IMG/VR virus record: IMGVR_UViG_3300028800_000946
Location: 1 to 40,318 of that record
Source of the DNA: a virus
Reading direction: 5' to 3' (one strand)
DNA: 40,318 nucleotides
Shown one piece after another: positions 25,527 to 33,781 of this stretch. Below the pieces are notes generated by a model. That model did not search any database and was not told where the DNA came from. It saw only the letters and a program-made list of their open reading frames with translations. Made by a program: the position numbers and the translations under genes. Within the stretch, counting starts at the first letter, position 1; each line of letters begins with the position of its first letter.

Positions 25527-27509
25527 TTATTTCTGATAATTAACTAGAATGACACTGCCTGTTTCTGGTGCAACAACAAACGTAATTGTAGCCCCTGAAA
25601 TAGTATAGTCATTTCCAGCACCAACATTCTGAAGAAGACCATTTAAGAAAATACATTCAGTCCCAGCTATTGGAGTATTTGCAAGTGTGAAAGTAACATT
25701 ACTACCATTGATTGTCCCTGTTGGAACTTCACGAGTAACAAAATGTGTAGTCAAACCACCACTAATAGATACCACTCCAGCACTAGTGATTGCAGCATCA
25801 CCAGACATTGTTTCAAATGCAGGGTCTGAAGAAGCACCTTGAGATAAGAACAAGTTTCCAGCTGTGCCTGGGGCGGCAAATCCTACATTGGATGTACCTT
25901 CACCAAGCATTACATTATGTGCTGTTAGAGTAGCTAGACCAGTACCACCTAAACTTACTGTAACAGGATTAGTAAGACTAAAAACAGATCCTGTTAGTGT
26001 TAAACCTGTCCCAGCTGAATAGGTTGTTGGAGCAGTCCCTGAAGAAGCAGCAGTAATAAGTCCTTTTGCATTAACGGTAATAGAAGCATAAGTAAAACTA
26101 CCTACATTGCCATTTACTGTAGCAAGAGTTGCAACTTTAGATTGTGAACCCGAAGCAGGACCAGCTGTAACATCACCAGTTAATTGATTAATAGCATTAA
26201 CTGTAACTGCACCTTGGGCTCCATTAACAGAACTTACACCAGCTGCAGGAGTAACCAATACCCATTTAGTACCATTATAGATTACCAAATCTCCAATTTG
26301 AAAATTGACCATTGAAGGATCAGTTAAACCAGCTACGGGACCTGCGAAAGCAGCAGATACCCAATAAGTATAACCAGTAACACCAGTACCATCTACAAGT
26401 GTTGGGGTATTGGTGGTGGGGTCCCAATTACCTTGAAATTCCATAAGAGTTGCTGGAAGTTGTGAGAGAGGAACTTTTCCCCCACCATCTAACGAAGCAA
26501 CACCAGATGCTGCACCTATTCTGGAATCCAGAATATATATTGATGAAAGATCTGGAATATCTGCAGCAACTAAGGATCTGAATGTAGGTTGAGCAGCACT
26601 CCCAGAAGAGGGGCCAGAAAATACCGTATTTGCTGTTTGAGTCTTTAATGTAAAATCAAGTGTTCCAGAAGTAGTCACTGGAGAACCAGAAATGTTATAA
26701 ATAGGACTTGTAGAACCGTCCAACAATGCAACTGAAGTTACAGTTCCACTAAATGAAGGAGCTTGGAATGTAGGATCAGCAGAAGTACCATTTGAGGTTA
26801 AAACAAAACCAGCAGTACTTGGAGAAATCAAAGTTACATTTCCTGTACCATTACCAACTAATATATCATGAGCAGTTAAAGTAGCAAGTCCAGTTCCTCC
26901 ATTGGCTACAGGCAATATTCCTGTAACACCAGTAGTTAAAGGAAGTCCTGTAGCATTAGCCAAACCAATACTTGTGGGAGTTCCTGTAGCATTGGTCAAT
27001 ACCAAAGTTGAAGGAGTTCCTAAATTAGGAGTTGTTAATGTTGGACTTGTAGCTAAAACAACACTACCGCTTCCTGTTGTAGAAGCACTTGAAGCAGCTG
27101 TAATAAGTCCTTTTGCATTAACTGTAATAGAAGAAATAGTAAATGACCCAACATTACTATTTACTGTTGCTAATGTTAAAGCTCCAGTATCGGCTAATGT
27201 TGCATCACCACTTATTGTTTGGGCAGTAGCTACATTTGATCCATTACCAATCCAAATATTAGTGTCAGCAAGAGTTGTAGAAAGTTTTGCATTCAATTGC
27301 GTTTGAATAGCAGATGTTACTCCATGCACATAACCCAATTCTGTGGCAGTTGTGGAAGAAGCAACAGGCAAGCCATTAGCATCAGTAGCAACGGCACTAT
27401 TTGCCGTTACAGCTGTTTGAGACATTTTACCAGAGCTATCATTAGTTACCCAATCATAAGCTGTTCCTGGTTTTATTTGCGAATCTCGATCAATCTGTGT
27501 AAGTGACAT
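25527..27509 (-). CDS. Large tail fibre protein with NGGTG-type repeats
   Basis: The 660-residue protein has the motif TELGYVHGVTSAIQTQLNAK near residue 60 and repeated units such as VANGGTGLATLTAHDILVGN. NVGSFTISSITVNAKGLITA occurs twice here and once in the next upstream gene. The last 60 residues (IFLNGLLQNVGAGNDYTISG to the end) form a beta domain shared with the proteins at 27555-28499 and 28533-29885. These features are typical of trimeric phage fibres. No depolymerase motif is visible. Confidence 0.85.
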   Translation of the reverse strand: MSLTQIDRDSQIKPGTAYDWVTNDSSGKMSQTAVTANSAVATDANGLPVASSTTATELGYVHGVTSAIQTQLNAKLSTTLADTNIWIGNGSNVATAQTISGDATLADTGALTLATVNSNVGSFTISSITVNAKGLITAASSASTTGSGSVVLATSPTLTTPNLGTPSTLVLTNATGTPTSIGLANATGLPLTTGVTGILPVANGGTGLATLTAHDILVGNGTGNVTLISPSTAGFVLTSNGTSADPTFQAPSFSGTVTSVALLDGSTSPIYNISGSPVTTSGTLDFTLKTQTANTVFSGPSSGSAAQPTFRSLVAADIPDLSSIYILDSRIGAASGVASLDGGGKVPLSQLPATLMEFQGNWDPTTNTPTLVDGTGVTGYTYWVSAAFAGPVAGLTDPSMVNFQIGDLVIYNGTKWVLVTPAAGVSSVNGAQGAVTVNAINQLTGDVTAGPASGSQSKVATLATVNGNVGSFTYASITVNAKGLITAASSGTAPTTYSAGTGLTLTGSVFSLTNPVTVSLGGTGLATLTAHNVMLGEGTSNVGFAAPGTAGNLFLSQGASSDPAFETMSGDAAITSAGVVSISGGLTTHFVTREVPTGTINGSNVTFTLANTPIAGTECIFLNGLLQNVGAGNDYTISGATITFVVAPETGSVILVNYQK

Positions 27510-27554
27510 ATTTATCTCTCCTATTAATATTTTTTATTTTAAAAATTGCTTTTC

Positions 27555-28499
27555 TTAATGAGAATAAACAACCAAAATCTGATCTCCAGCTTTTAAAATT
27601 ATTCCTGCATTCAATGTTAATGTTGTACCACTCAATACATAATCAAAACTGGCACCCGATACCAATCCTATCCCATTGAAAAAAACAATTTGACTATTAG
27701 AAAATGGGGTAAATGATAAGGTAAATACATTACTACCACTATAGGAAAATAAATCTTGTTGATAGGTTATAGAAAAAGAAGATCCGTTAGATGCAGCTGT
27801 TATAAGTCCTTTAGCATTAACTGTAATATTGGCGTTAATAAAACTACCTACATTTGAATTAACGGTAGCAAGTGTTAATGTAGCACTTCCAGGACCAGAA
27901 GCCGTAGCATCTCCTGTTAATCCTGTGATATAACTTCCAGATGGTTGTTTATTATTAAATGTATTCCAATCTGTACTACTGAGATACCCAGATTGAGAAA
28001 TACCAGCTTGTTTTACATCAATTGTTGTACCACTACCTACAACAGCACCAATACCCCCAGTAATTGTTAAAACATTAGATATTGTTTCAGTTAAATTTCC
28101 AGTAGTAATTGGACTTGCTGCAGCTGCAATTGTAAGAGTATTTCCAGAAGGAGTGATAGTTACATTACTTCCAGCAGCTAATGTAACAGCACCTATTAAA
28201 CTATTAACAGATGATACACCAGCCGTTGCTGTAACAGGAACAAACGCTGTCCCATTATCAATAAGAAATTGACCTGTTGTTGTATTATAAACAACTCGTC
28301 CAACATTTCCTGGGGCAGGAAGTGTACCAGTCGTTACATTTTCAATTCTAAAATCTAAGGCTTGATGGGCATTAAAAGTAAGATTTCCATTAATGTTCAT
28401 TGTTTGAACAGTAACAGATCCTGGTGCGTAAAGTGCTGTTCCAAGACTTCCAGGGAAAATTTGTTCATTCCCATTAATATGGGCAAAATTTAAAGGCAT
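27555..28499 (-). CDS. Tail fibre protein, paralogue of the 660-residue fibre
   Basis: The 314-residue protein has an N-terminal segment with LDFRIENVTTGTLPAPGNVG and a middle with VNAKGLITAASN-type repeats. The C-terminal domain (VFFNGIGLVSGASFDYVLSG) matches those of its neighbours. It shares repeats with the 660-residue protein but is half its length. The two may form different fibres or one layered fibre. Confidence 0.8.
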   Translation of the reverse strand: MPLNFAHINGNEQIFPGSLGTALYAPGSVTVQTMNINGNLTFNAHQALDFRIENVTTGTLPAPGNVGRVVYNTTTGQFLIDNGTAFVPVTATAGVSSVNSLIGAVTLAAGSNVTITPSGNTLTIAAAASPITTGNLTETISNVLTITGGIGAVVGSGTTIDVKQAGISQSGYLSSTDWNTFNNKQPSGSYITGLTGDATASGPGSATLTLATVNSNVGSFINANITVNAKGLITAASNGSSFSITYQQDLFSYSGSNVFTLSFTPFSNSQIVFFNGIGLVSGASFDYVLSGTTLTLNAGIILKAGDQILVVYSH

Positions 28500-28532
28500 A
28501 CTATAATTTCCTTTTGTTTACTGAGAGCATCA

Positions 28533-29885
28533 TTAAAATTTTATATAAGACACCCGCAAATAGTCCGTTGGAAGTGGAGCTTCAACTAGTGTAAACTGTT
28601 GAGGTATATTTAAAATAAAATCTACTCCAAGCATAAGTTTTACTCCATTTAAATAAACATCAAGTGTGCTAGATTTAAATGGATATGCAGTGGTAAATAG
28701 AGTATTTCCCTGGATAAGCAAATCAGTTGAAGCCATTCCTGAAGTAGAAGAAACAATTAAATGTGTAGAATCTGTAACAGAAGAAACAGTGAATAAAATA
28801 CTTGCTGTTATATCAGTCGCTGCTCCAGTTATCCATCCAGCTGTACTACCGACAATTAAATGAGTACCGTCAGTGACTGTGGTAATAGTAGTAGATACAC
28901 CATTAAGGACTCCACTTGGAGTTTCATTATTAATAATGTCATTAATTTCAACAGTTGTGGGAAAGGGTTGTTCAACAAATTGTGAGAATGACATATCCTG
29001 TACAGGAGACGTTAAATTTAATGGACTCTCATTATTTCCATTATCAAGAGCTGTAATTTTATAATACCAAGTAATACCAAATGTATAAGGCACATTATCT
29101 ACAAACGAGGTAACATTGGCTGGGGTAGTTCCAATTACTTGAAAACTACTATTATCAGTTGGTGAACTACTTCGATATACTCTATATAAAGCTATATTAG
29201 GCTCAATATTTGCAGCCCATTGAATAATAAAACCACGGTTAGCTAATAGATTAGTTGCTCTGATACCCTGAACAGGGAAAGGTCCTGCAGGAGTAGTAAC
29301 TGATCCAAGAGTAACAAAGATTGTTTCAACTGAAACAGAATTACGAGCCTGTACTTGACCATAATAAATTGTATTAGGAAGAAGATTTGTAAAAATATAG
29401 GAATTATCAGTAACCCACCCACTATTTATAACATTAAAAATAAAAGCAGGATCTGTGGAGAGTTGAACATAATATTGTGTATCATCATTATTGAAATTAG
29501 GTAGCCAATTAGCTGTAACTGTCGTGGAATAAACTCCGCTAAAAGGTTGAAATAAAGGTTGAGCAGCTAATGTTGTAAAAGAAAAAGGAGGACCAAAACC
29601 TGTACTATTAGATCCTAATGCATCAGTTGCAGCAGCTAAATTCACACTATACAAAGTATTGGGAACAAGAGAACTAGCCATGAGAGTGGTAGCATTAATC
29701 CAAACTGGAATATCACTAAAAGTTCCATCAGATTTAAGATATTTTATCTGAGTTGCTAAATTAATATTATATGAAAATTGAAAAGCATAATAGGTGGCAC
29801 CTGAATTTCCATCAGAACCTTTTGTGATTAAGGCAGATGAAGCGGTAACACTGGAAATGCTGGGAGTTGTAGGTAGAAATGGCAT
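28533..29885 (-). CDS. Fibronectin-III virion surface protein with THLIV modules
   Basis: The 450-residue protein contains three FN3-like domains (about 1-112, 113-200 and 201-310, with patterns such as LVPNTLYSVNLAAATDALG and LLPNTIYYGQVQARNSV). Two THLIV-type repeats follow at about 331-383, then the VYLNGVKLMLGVDFIL C-terminal beta domain. Its first domain is paralogous to the N-terminus of the protein at 31601-32416. A 48-bp block at 28842-28889 is identical to 19106-19153 in the sheath gene. It is likely a surface decoration or adhesin. Confidence 0.8.
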   Translation of the reverse strand: MPFLPTTPSISSVTASSALITKGSDGNSGATYYAFQFSYNINLATQIKYLKSDGTFSDIPVWINATTLMASSLVPNTLYSVNLAAATDALGSNSTGFGPPFSFTTLAAQPLFQPFSGVYSTTVTANWLPNFNNDDTQYYVQLSTDPAFIFNVINSGWVTDNSYIFTNLLPNTIYYGQVQARNSVSVETIFVTLGSVTTPAGPFPVQGIRATNLLANRGFIIQWAANIEPNIALYRVYRSSSPTDNSSFQVIGTTPANVTSFVDNVPYTFGITWYYKITALDNGNNESPLNLTSPVQDMSFSQFVEQPFPTTVEINDIINNETPSGVLNGVSTTITTVTDGTHLIVGSTAGWITGAATDITASILFTVSSVTDSTHLIVSSTSGMASTDLLIQGNTLFTTAYPFKSSTLDVYLNGVKLMLGVDFILNIPQQFTLVEAPLPTDYLRVSYIKF

Positions 29886-29887
29886 AA

Positions 29888-30427
29888 TTACTTTACCTCT
29901 TCTGTATCAATTTTTTCAAGTTGATCTGCATTCACTGTAAGCAAATCAACATTAATTAAATCCAAACCAAGATGAGAATACTTATCAATGGCCTTATCCA
30001 AATCTGCAATCTCAACTTTGCCATCAGCAATTTTATTTATATAGCCTGTACTTCCTGCTTCAATATCTAATTCAATATTTTCTCCAACTACTTCCGATAT
30101 CTCTGTTTTTGCCCCAATAAATAAATAACCATCATCAGATAAAATATCAGCTCGAACCTTAATACTATCCTTTAATGAAACTGTATCTCCTATTTTTAAA
30201 ACTTTTTGAGCTTTCTTAGTAATTTTTTCAACAGATAATTCTGCAACCTTATCTACAAATCCAGTTCCAAATCCCCGTTCAAACCCTTCTGTAAGAGCTT
30301 GGGTCACATCAGACAATGCCAATTCATCCTGAGATTCAACTTTAATCTCAAAGCTCACTCTAAAGATTCCATTTAATTTGGATTCAATAGGCAATTCATT
30401 ATCATCAGGAAGATAGTTATAAGTCAT
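29888..30427 (-). CDS. Hypothetical protein
   Basis: The 179-residue protein is taken from ATG at 30427, because GAGGG lies 5 nt upstream; the in-frame TTG at 30439 would precede the ribosome site. It is acidic, with alternating beta and helix (FRVSFEIKVESQDELALSDV, then GTGFVDKVAELSVEKITKK and a Leu-rich C-terminus). I recognise no family. It is encoded just before a FN3 protein and after the membrane protein genes. Confidence 0.65.
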   Translation of the reverse strand: MTYNYLPDDNELPIESKLNGIFRVSFEIKVESQDELALSDVTQALTEGFERGFGTGFVDKVAELSVEKITKKAQKVLKIGDTVSLKDSIKVRADILSDDGYLFIGAKTEISEVVGENIELDIEAGSTGYINKIADGKVEIADLDKAIDKYSHLGLDLINVDLLTVNADQLEKIDTEEVK

Positions 30428-30485
30428 AGGAACCCTCAATTTACTCTAGGAGTTTTGGATTTAATTAGGACTACAGAAGTACTTT

Positions 30486-31049
30486 TTAGAAACGAACTTT
30501 CAAAAACAAACCAGGAACTTTATGATTGTCAATACTTACAGCGATACTCGTATTAGACCAAAAATTATAACTTAAATTTAAATCGACTCGTACATCTTTT
30601 AAATGTGAAGGATTTGTATCAAGTCCAAGTCCCAAATCCAATTTATGGAAATACCATAAATCAGCACCCACATGAACCCTTGGAGTCCCATCTAACGCCC
30701 CACCAATACCCAAGAAAGGACGAATTTCAGTTCCATATTTATGATCAATTATAGAAAGCTTACCATTATTATCTTCGGTAATTGAAGTAGGACGATCTGG
30801 TAAAAAGGTAGTTTGTGTTTGAGTTGTACCATCCGATTTTTTTGTAGTTATTGTAATTGTATGATTCTCAGGATTAACAGTGATCTTTTCCTTCTGATCA
30901 GGTGTTAAAACAGTGCTGGAAGCCTGTTTATCTTGCTTCTGCTGCACTTTTCTACAGGCTTTGAAGCCAAATAGCCCACCAACCACAATAAGGGCTAAAA
31001 TAGCCCATTTCTTAAGATTAACTTTGAGGCTTTGCAGAATCGTTTCCAT
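30486..31049 (-). CDS. Membrane-anchored protein, possibly spanin-like or periplasmic
   Basis: The 187-residue protein has an N-terminal hydrophobic anchor (about 15-29, WAILALIVVGGLFGF). A Lys/Gln linker and a beta-rich domain with strands such as YGTEIRPFLGIGGALDG and LDLNLSYNF follow. I chose ATG at 31049, not 31073, because AAGGAG lies 6 nt upstream. The gene overlaps the holin-like gene by 32 bp. A lysis role (spanin or membrane-protein partner) is inferred from this overlap only; the C-terminal beta strands would also fit an outer-membrane-like domain. Confidence 0.65.
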   Translation of the reverse strand: METILQSLKVNLKKWAILALIVVGGLFGFKACRKVQQKQDKQASSTVLTPDQKEKITVNPENHTITITTKKSDGTTQTQTTFLPDRPTSITEDNNGKLSIIDHKYGTEIRPFLGIGGALDGTPRVHVGADLWYFHKLDLGLGLDTNPSHLKDVRVDLNLSYNFWSNTSIAVSIDNHKVPGLFLKVRF

Positions 31050-31311
31050 TGTCGTCTCCTTGTCCTTGCACATCTAAGTTCGTTTCATTTGAGGAACTAT
31101 CTTGTGTTCCTTTCCATACTTTTATGATCTTATGTCCCGCAAATCCTGTAATCACAGTACTAAACATCATTGCTACACCAGTTGAAATCTCATGAGTCTT
31201 GTAAATAGAATATGCACTTCCAATAAGCATTACTAATGACCAAAGACCAATAATAGGTCCAGATGGAATATCAAAAATTCCTAAAAGCTTAGTTAAAATT
31301 TTCTGGTACAT
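31018..31311 (-). CDS. Holin-like small membrane protein
   Basis: The 97-residue protein has two predicted transmembrane segments (about 18-38, IIGLWSLVMLIGSAYSIY, and about 46-64, GVAMMFSTVITGFAGHKI) with a charged C-terminal tail (DDNGNDSAKPQS). Length and topology fit class II holins. It overlaps the next membrane-protein gene. No endolysin gene lies in the window unless the C92-like hydrolase serves that role. Confidence 0.65.
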   Translation of the reverse strand: MYQKILTKLLGIFDIPSGPIIGLWSLVMLIGSAYSIYKTHEISTGVAMMFSTVITGFAGHKIIKVWKGTQDSSSNETNLDVQGQGDDNGNDSAKPQS

Positions 31312-31317
31312 AATTTT

Positions 31318-31542
31318 CTATCCTTGTTTATTCTCTTCTATTTGAGTATAAATTAAATCAATCAGCTTATCGAAACGTCCTATCTGTATCATATCTCTTG
31401 GTGTAATACCCCCAAGTAAATAATTTTCAGCATTCATCCAAATTTCAGCTTTCACTATGTCACGAAAAAACATATTAACAGCTTTCACTGACGCTTTATA
31501 CTGACATTCATGGAGAGCTTTATTTTCTTTGGATTTTTTCAT
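31318..31542 (-). CDS. Small DUF2384/Xre-MbcA-ParS antitoxin-like protein, possibly leaderless
   Basis: The 74-residue protein has a C-terminal segment NYLLGGITPRDMIQIGRFDK that resembles the toxin-binding domain of MbcA/ParS/Xre antitoxins (the LGG-x-TP pattern). No RES or other toxin gene is visible. A promoter-like -10 ends at 31550, so the predicted start lies at or next to the ATG, and no Shine-Dalgarno site precedes it. It could be regulatory or an anti-defence antitoxin. Confidence 0.55.
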   Translation of the reverse strand: MKKSKENKALHECQYKASVKAVNMFFRDIVKAEIWMNAENYLLGGITPRDMIQIGRFDKLIDLIYTQIEENKQG

Positions 31543-31549
31543 ATCTATT

Positions 31550-31578
31550 AGTATACCATATTAAATACAAATCCGCAA
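31550..31578 (-). promoter_or_regulatory. Sigma70-like promoter with extended -10 before the antitoxin-like gene
   Basis: On the minus strand the -35 TTGCGG (31578-31573) and the -10 TATACT (31555-31550) are separated by exactly 17 nt, with TGG before the -10. The -10 and its flank TATACTAATAG are identical to those at 15795-15800. Start would be near 31543, directly at the ATG. Confidence 0.6.
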
Positions 31579-31600
31579 CTACTAACAACATTGTTATCTA

Positions 31601-32416
31601 CTAGGGAGCATTCCAGGAAAAAGCACTCCCAAGGGAAATTTTTAAAAATTGCCCAATTTGCGACTGGTAACGAGGCGTTCCTAAACCTACAGCACCAACA
31701 GCAAAAATTTGAGTTTTCTTATAATTTAAAATCATGTTCCTATAAAATTCAAGCATATTAGTATAAGACTGAGAAATCTTACCTACTTGATCCACATTTA
31801 AAGAAAGACCATTATCATTATACTGAAAGTCTTCCAAAGTAGCTCTAGCCTGAAGAAATAATTCTGTCATCAAAGAAATACCAAAATATAAAAGCTGAGA
31901 CAAAATAGGATTACCAGGAACGTCATTGATTGTAAAACCAGTCAAAGGAGGAAAACTATTAATTTCAGCTAAAATCAATTGGGCATATGCTAAAATCTTT
32001 TCATCCCTCGTATTACGGGAAAAAATCTCTGGCATAAGTTTTCGAGCTTGACTAATAACTTGCTGTTCTGCTGTTGAAAAAGTAGATGCAGCTTGACTAG
32101 TAACACCCGTTAAAGTAGTTATATTAGTTGTTGTACCAAAAGCAGTAGCATTTGTACCAATTGCATCATCTGCAGCACTTAAACGAACAGAGTAATTATT
32201 ACCAGGAGTTAGTCCTGTTACTTGAATTAATGTAGTATTAATCCACATTTGAACAGGTTGAACTATTCCCTGGGCAGTAACAAATCCACCTGTTCCATTA
32301 TAAATAACTTGGATAGCATAATATGTACCCACTGGGTTATCTGGTAATATATTAACCGTGAAATAATTAGATCCAATATTAGTAAGTACTGGGGGCTGTG
32401 GAATTACAAGACTCAT
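31601..32416 (-). CDS. FN3-domain virion protein
   Basis: The 271-residue protein has an N-terminal FN3 domain (about 1-105, with VTGLTPGNNYSVRLSAADDA), paralogous to the first domain of the protein at 28533-29885. The C-terminal part is helical (PEIFSRNTRDEKILAYAQLI and later SQSYTNMLEFYRNMILNYKK). This region may attach to the particle and the FN3 domain decorate the surface. Confidence 0.7.
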   Translation of the reverse strand: MSLVIPQPPVLTNIGSNYFTVNILPDNPVGTYYAIQVIYNGTGGFVTAQGIVQPVQMWINTTLIQVTGLTPGNNYSVRLSAADDAIGTNATAFGTTTNITTLTGVTSQAASTFSTAEQQVISQARKLMPEIFSRNTRDEKILAYAQLILAEINSFPPLTGFTINDVPGNPILSQLLYFGISLMTELFLQARATLEDFQYNDNGLSLNVDQVGKISQSYTNMLEFYRNMILNYKKTQIFAVGAVGLGTPRYQSQIGQFLKISLGSAFSWNAP

Positions 32417-32433
32417 ATTTTATCCTTTATAAC

Positions 32434-33078
32434 TTATAGTTCAAGTCCTACACCAACGCTAAAACTTGCAACCTGTGTTGCTGAACCCATGAAATTTGTT
32501 TCCCAATCGGAAAGAGTAGTAACGGCACTTGTGCCACCAGTTAATGCCGTTGGGCCTACTGTTACTTGCGCTACACCTTCTTTACCTGCGTCAATAACAG
32601 CGGAAACTAAGTAAGCTGCTGCTTGGGAATTAAATGTGGCATTCCCATTATAAGCATTCCATGCAGCAATAGCTGCATAAACCTGTTGAGCTGTTGAAGA
32701 TCCAGTTACAATATGGACAGTAATAGCATTTCCTACAACAGTTACAGATTCTTTACCGACACTAGGGGCATCACTCACATAGGCAATCGTAACAGATGAT
32801 GAACCATAAGCGGTTGCTGTATAAACAATATTCTGGATATGAGCAGATGCTAATGTTCCAGATGTTAAAGCTGCATAGGGTCCACTTGCAACTTTTGGAT
32901 CTCGATTAACTCCACAAAAGTAAATTGATTGAGCTTGAATAGGAGATGTTCCTTCTTCAACAATAAAAGGCACATACTGTAAATCATTCTTCAAATAATA
33001 TACAGTAGCAGCCGATAAAGTTGTATGAACAACTTTAAATGTGTTCCAGTCCATTTCTATTTCTTGTAAATATGCCAT
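32434..33078 (-). CDS. Hypothetical virion protein with common structural module
   Basis: The 214-residue protein has a middle module of the type seen in phage structural proteins (VTVVGNAITVHIVTG, then AAIAAWNAYNGNATF, then PTALTGGTSA). The N-terminus (DWNTFKVVHTTLSAATVYYL) has no family that I can name. A capsid decoration or tail component is possible. Confidence 0.6.
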   Translation of the reverse strand: MAYLQEIEMDWNTFKVVHTTLSAATVYYLKNDLQYVPFIVEEGTSPIQAQSIYFCGVNRDPKVASGPYAALTSGTLASAHIQNIVYTATAYGSSSVTIAYVSDAPSVGKESVTVVGNAITVHIVTGSSTAQQVYAAIAAWNAYNGNATFNSQAAAYLVSAVIDAGKEGVAQVTVGPTALTGGTSAVTTLSDWETNFMGSATQVASFSVGVGLEL

Positions 33079-33102
33079 AGTAGTTTCTCCTAAATTTCTA
33101 TT

Positions 33103-33273
33103 TTAATCTTCCGATTCTTTCTCAACCCAAGTATTTGTAACTTTTGATTTTCTAACTTCAATTAAATCATACTGTGTATTACAACTGAGACACTCATGAA
33201 CCATAAAATTACGCTTTGCACGTTTAATAATTTTTTCTGCATAACGCTTTCGATCACATTTTGGGCATTTCAT
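33103..33273 (-). CDS. Small zinc-ribbon protein
   Basis: This is a 56-residue ORF starting MKCPKCDRKRYAEK (ATG 33273, stop 33105-33103). It has CxxC pairs at 3/6 and 28/31, which form a zinc ribbon. It lies in an otherwise unexplained 195-bp gap between two genes. Its basic, zinc-binding character suggests nucleic-acid or regulatory binding. Confidence 0.75.
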   Translation of the reverse strand: MKCPKCDRKRYAEKIIKRAKRNFMVHECLSCNTQYDLIEVRKSKVTNTWVEKESED

Positions 33274-33280
33274 ACAAATC

Positions 33281-33781
33281 CTATTTTTTTAACATAAGTT
33301 CACCAACATGTTTAACTAATGGATTAGAAGCTATTTCATCTGGTGAAAATACCTTATCTCCACGTTTTGCTAATTGGACTTTAGAAGCTTTCCAAGAAAT
33401 AGCAACATATGTGCTACAAATTACTTCATGTTTTCTAGGAAACAAACCAAAAAATAATTTTCCAACATTATACCACAAACCTAAATCTTTATGTGCTTCA
33501 GCAACAGCTTTCAAACATTGTGCTTTAGTTGCATTTTTAATCCTAAAAACTTGTATCTTATTATTTCTAGATTTTATTGGGATAATATGGGTTTTAGGCC
33601 ATACAGCTTCTAACATTAAATCCGTATCTGTATCTATTAAAGCAGCATGGCAATAACTGGATCGTGTAAATTGTTTACCTAAAAGTTTTTCCCCAAATAC
33701 AATTAACTTATCATGCCAAGGACTATTTGGCACAACTTCAAATAATAAAATATCTCCTGGTTGTAATTTAATATTAGACAA
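33281..33781 (-). CDS. C92/YiiX-type permuted papain-like hydrolase
   Basis: The 166-residue protein has PGDILLF at 8-14, YCHAALID (His45) at 43-50, and VICSTYVAISW (Cys122), the circularly permuted arrangement of YaeF/YiiX enzymes in which His precedes Cys. The family includes amidases and peptidases related to NlpC/P60. It could cut peptidoglycan or a lipid/amide substrate. Its place among virion genes suggests a particle-associated enzyme, but a lysis or defence role is equally possible. Confidence 0.75.
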   Translation of the reverse strand: MSNIKLQPGDILLFEVVPNSPWHDKLIVFGEKLLGKQFTRSSYCHAALIDTDTDLMLEAVWPKTHIIPIKSRNNKIQVFRIKNATKAQCLKAVAEAHKDLGLWYNVGKLFFGLFPRKHEVICSTYVAISWKASKVQLAKRGDKVFSPDEIASNPLVKHVGELMLKK

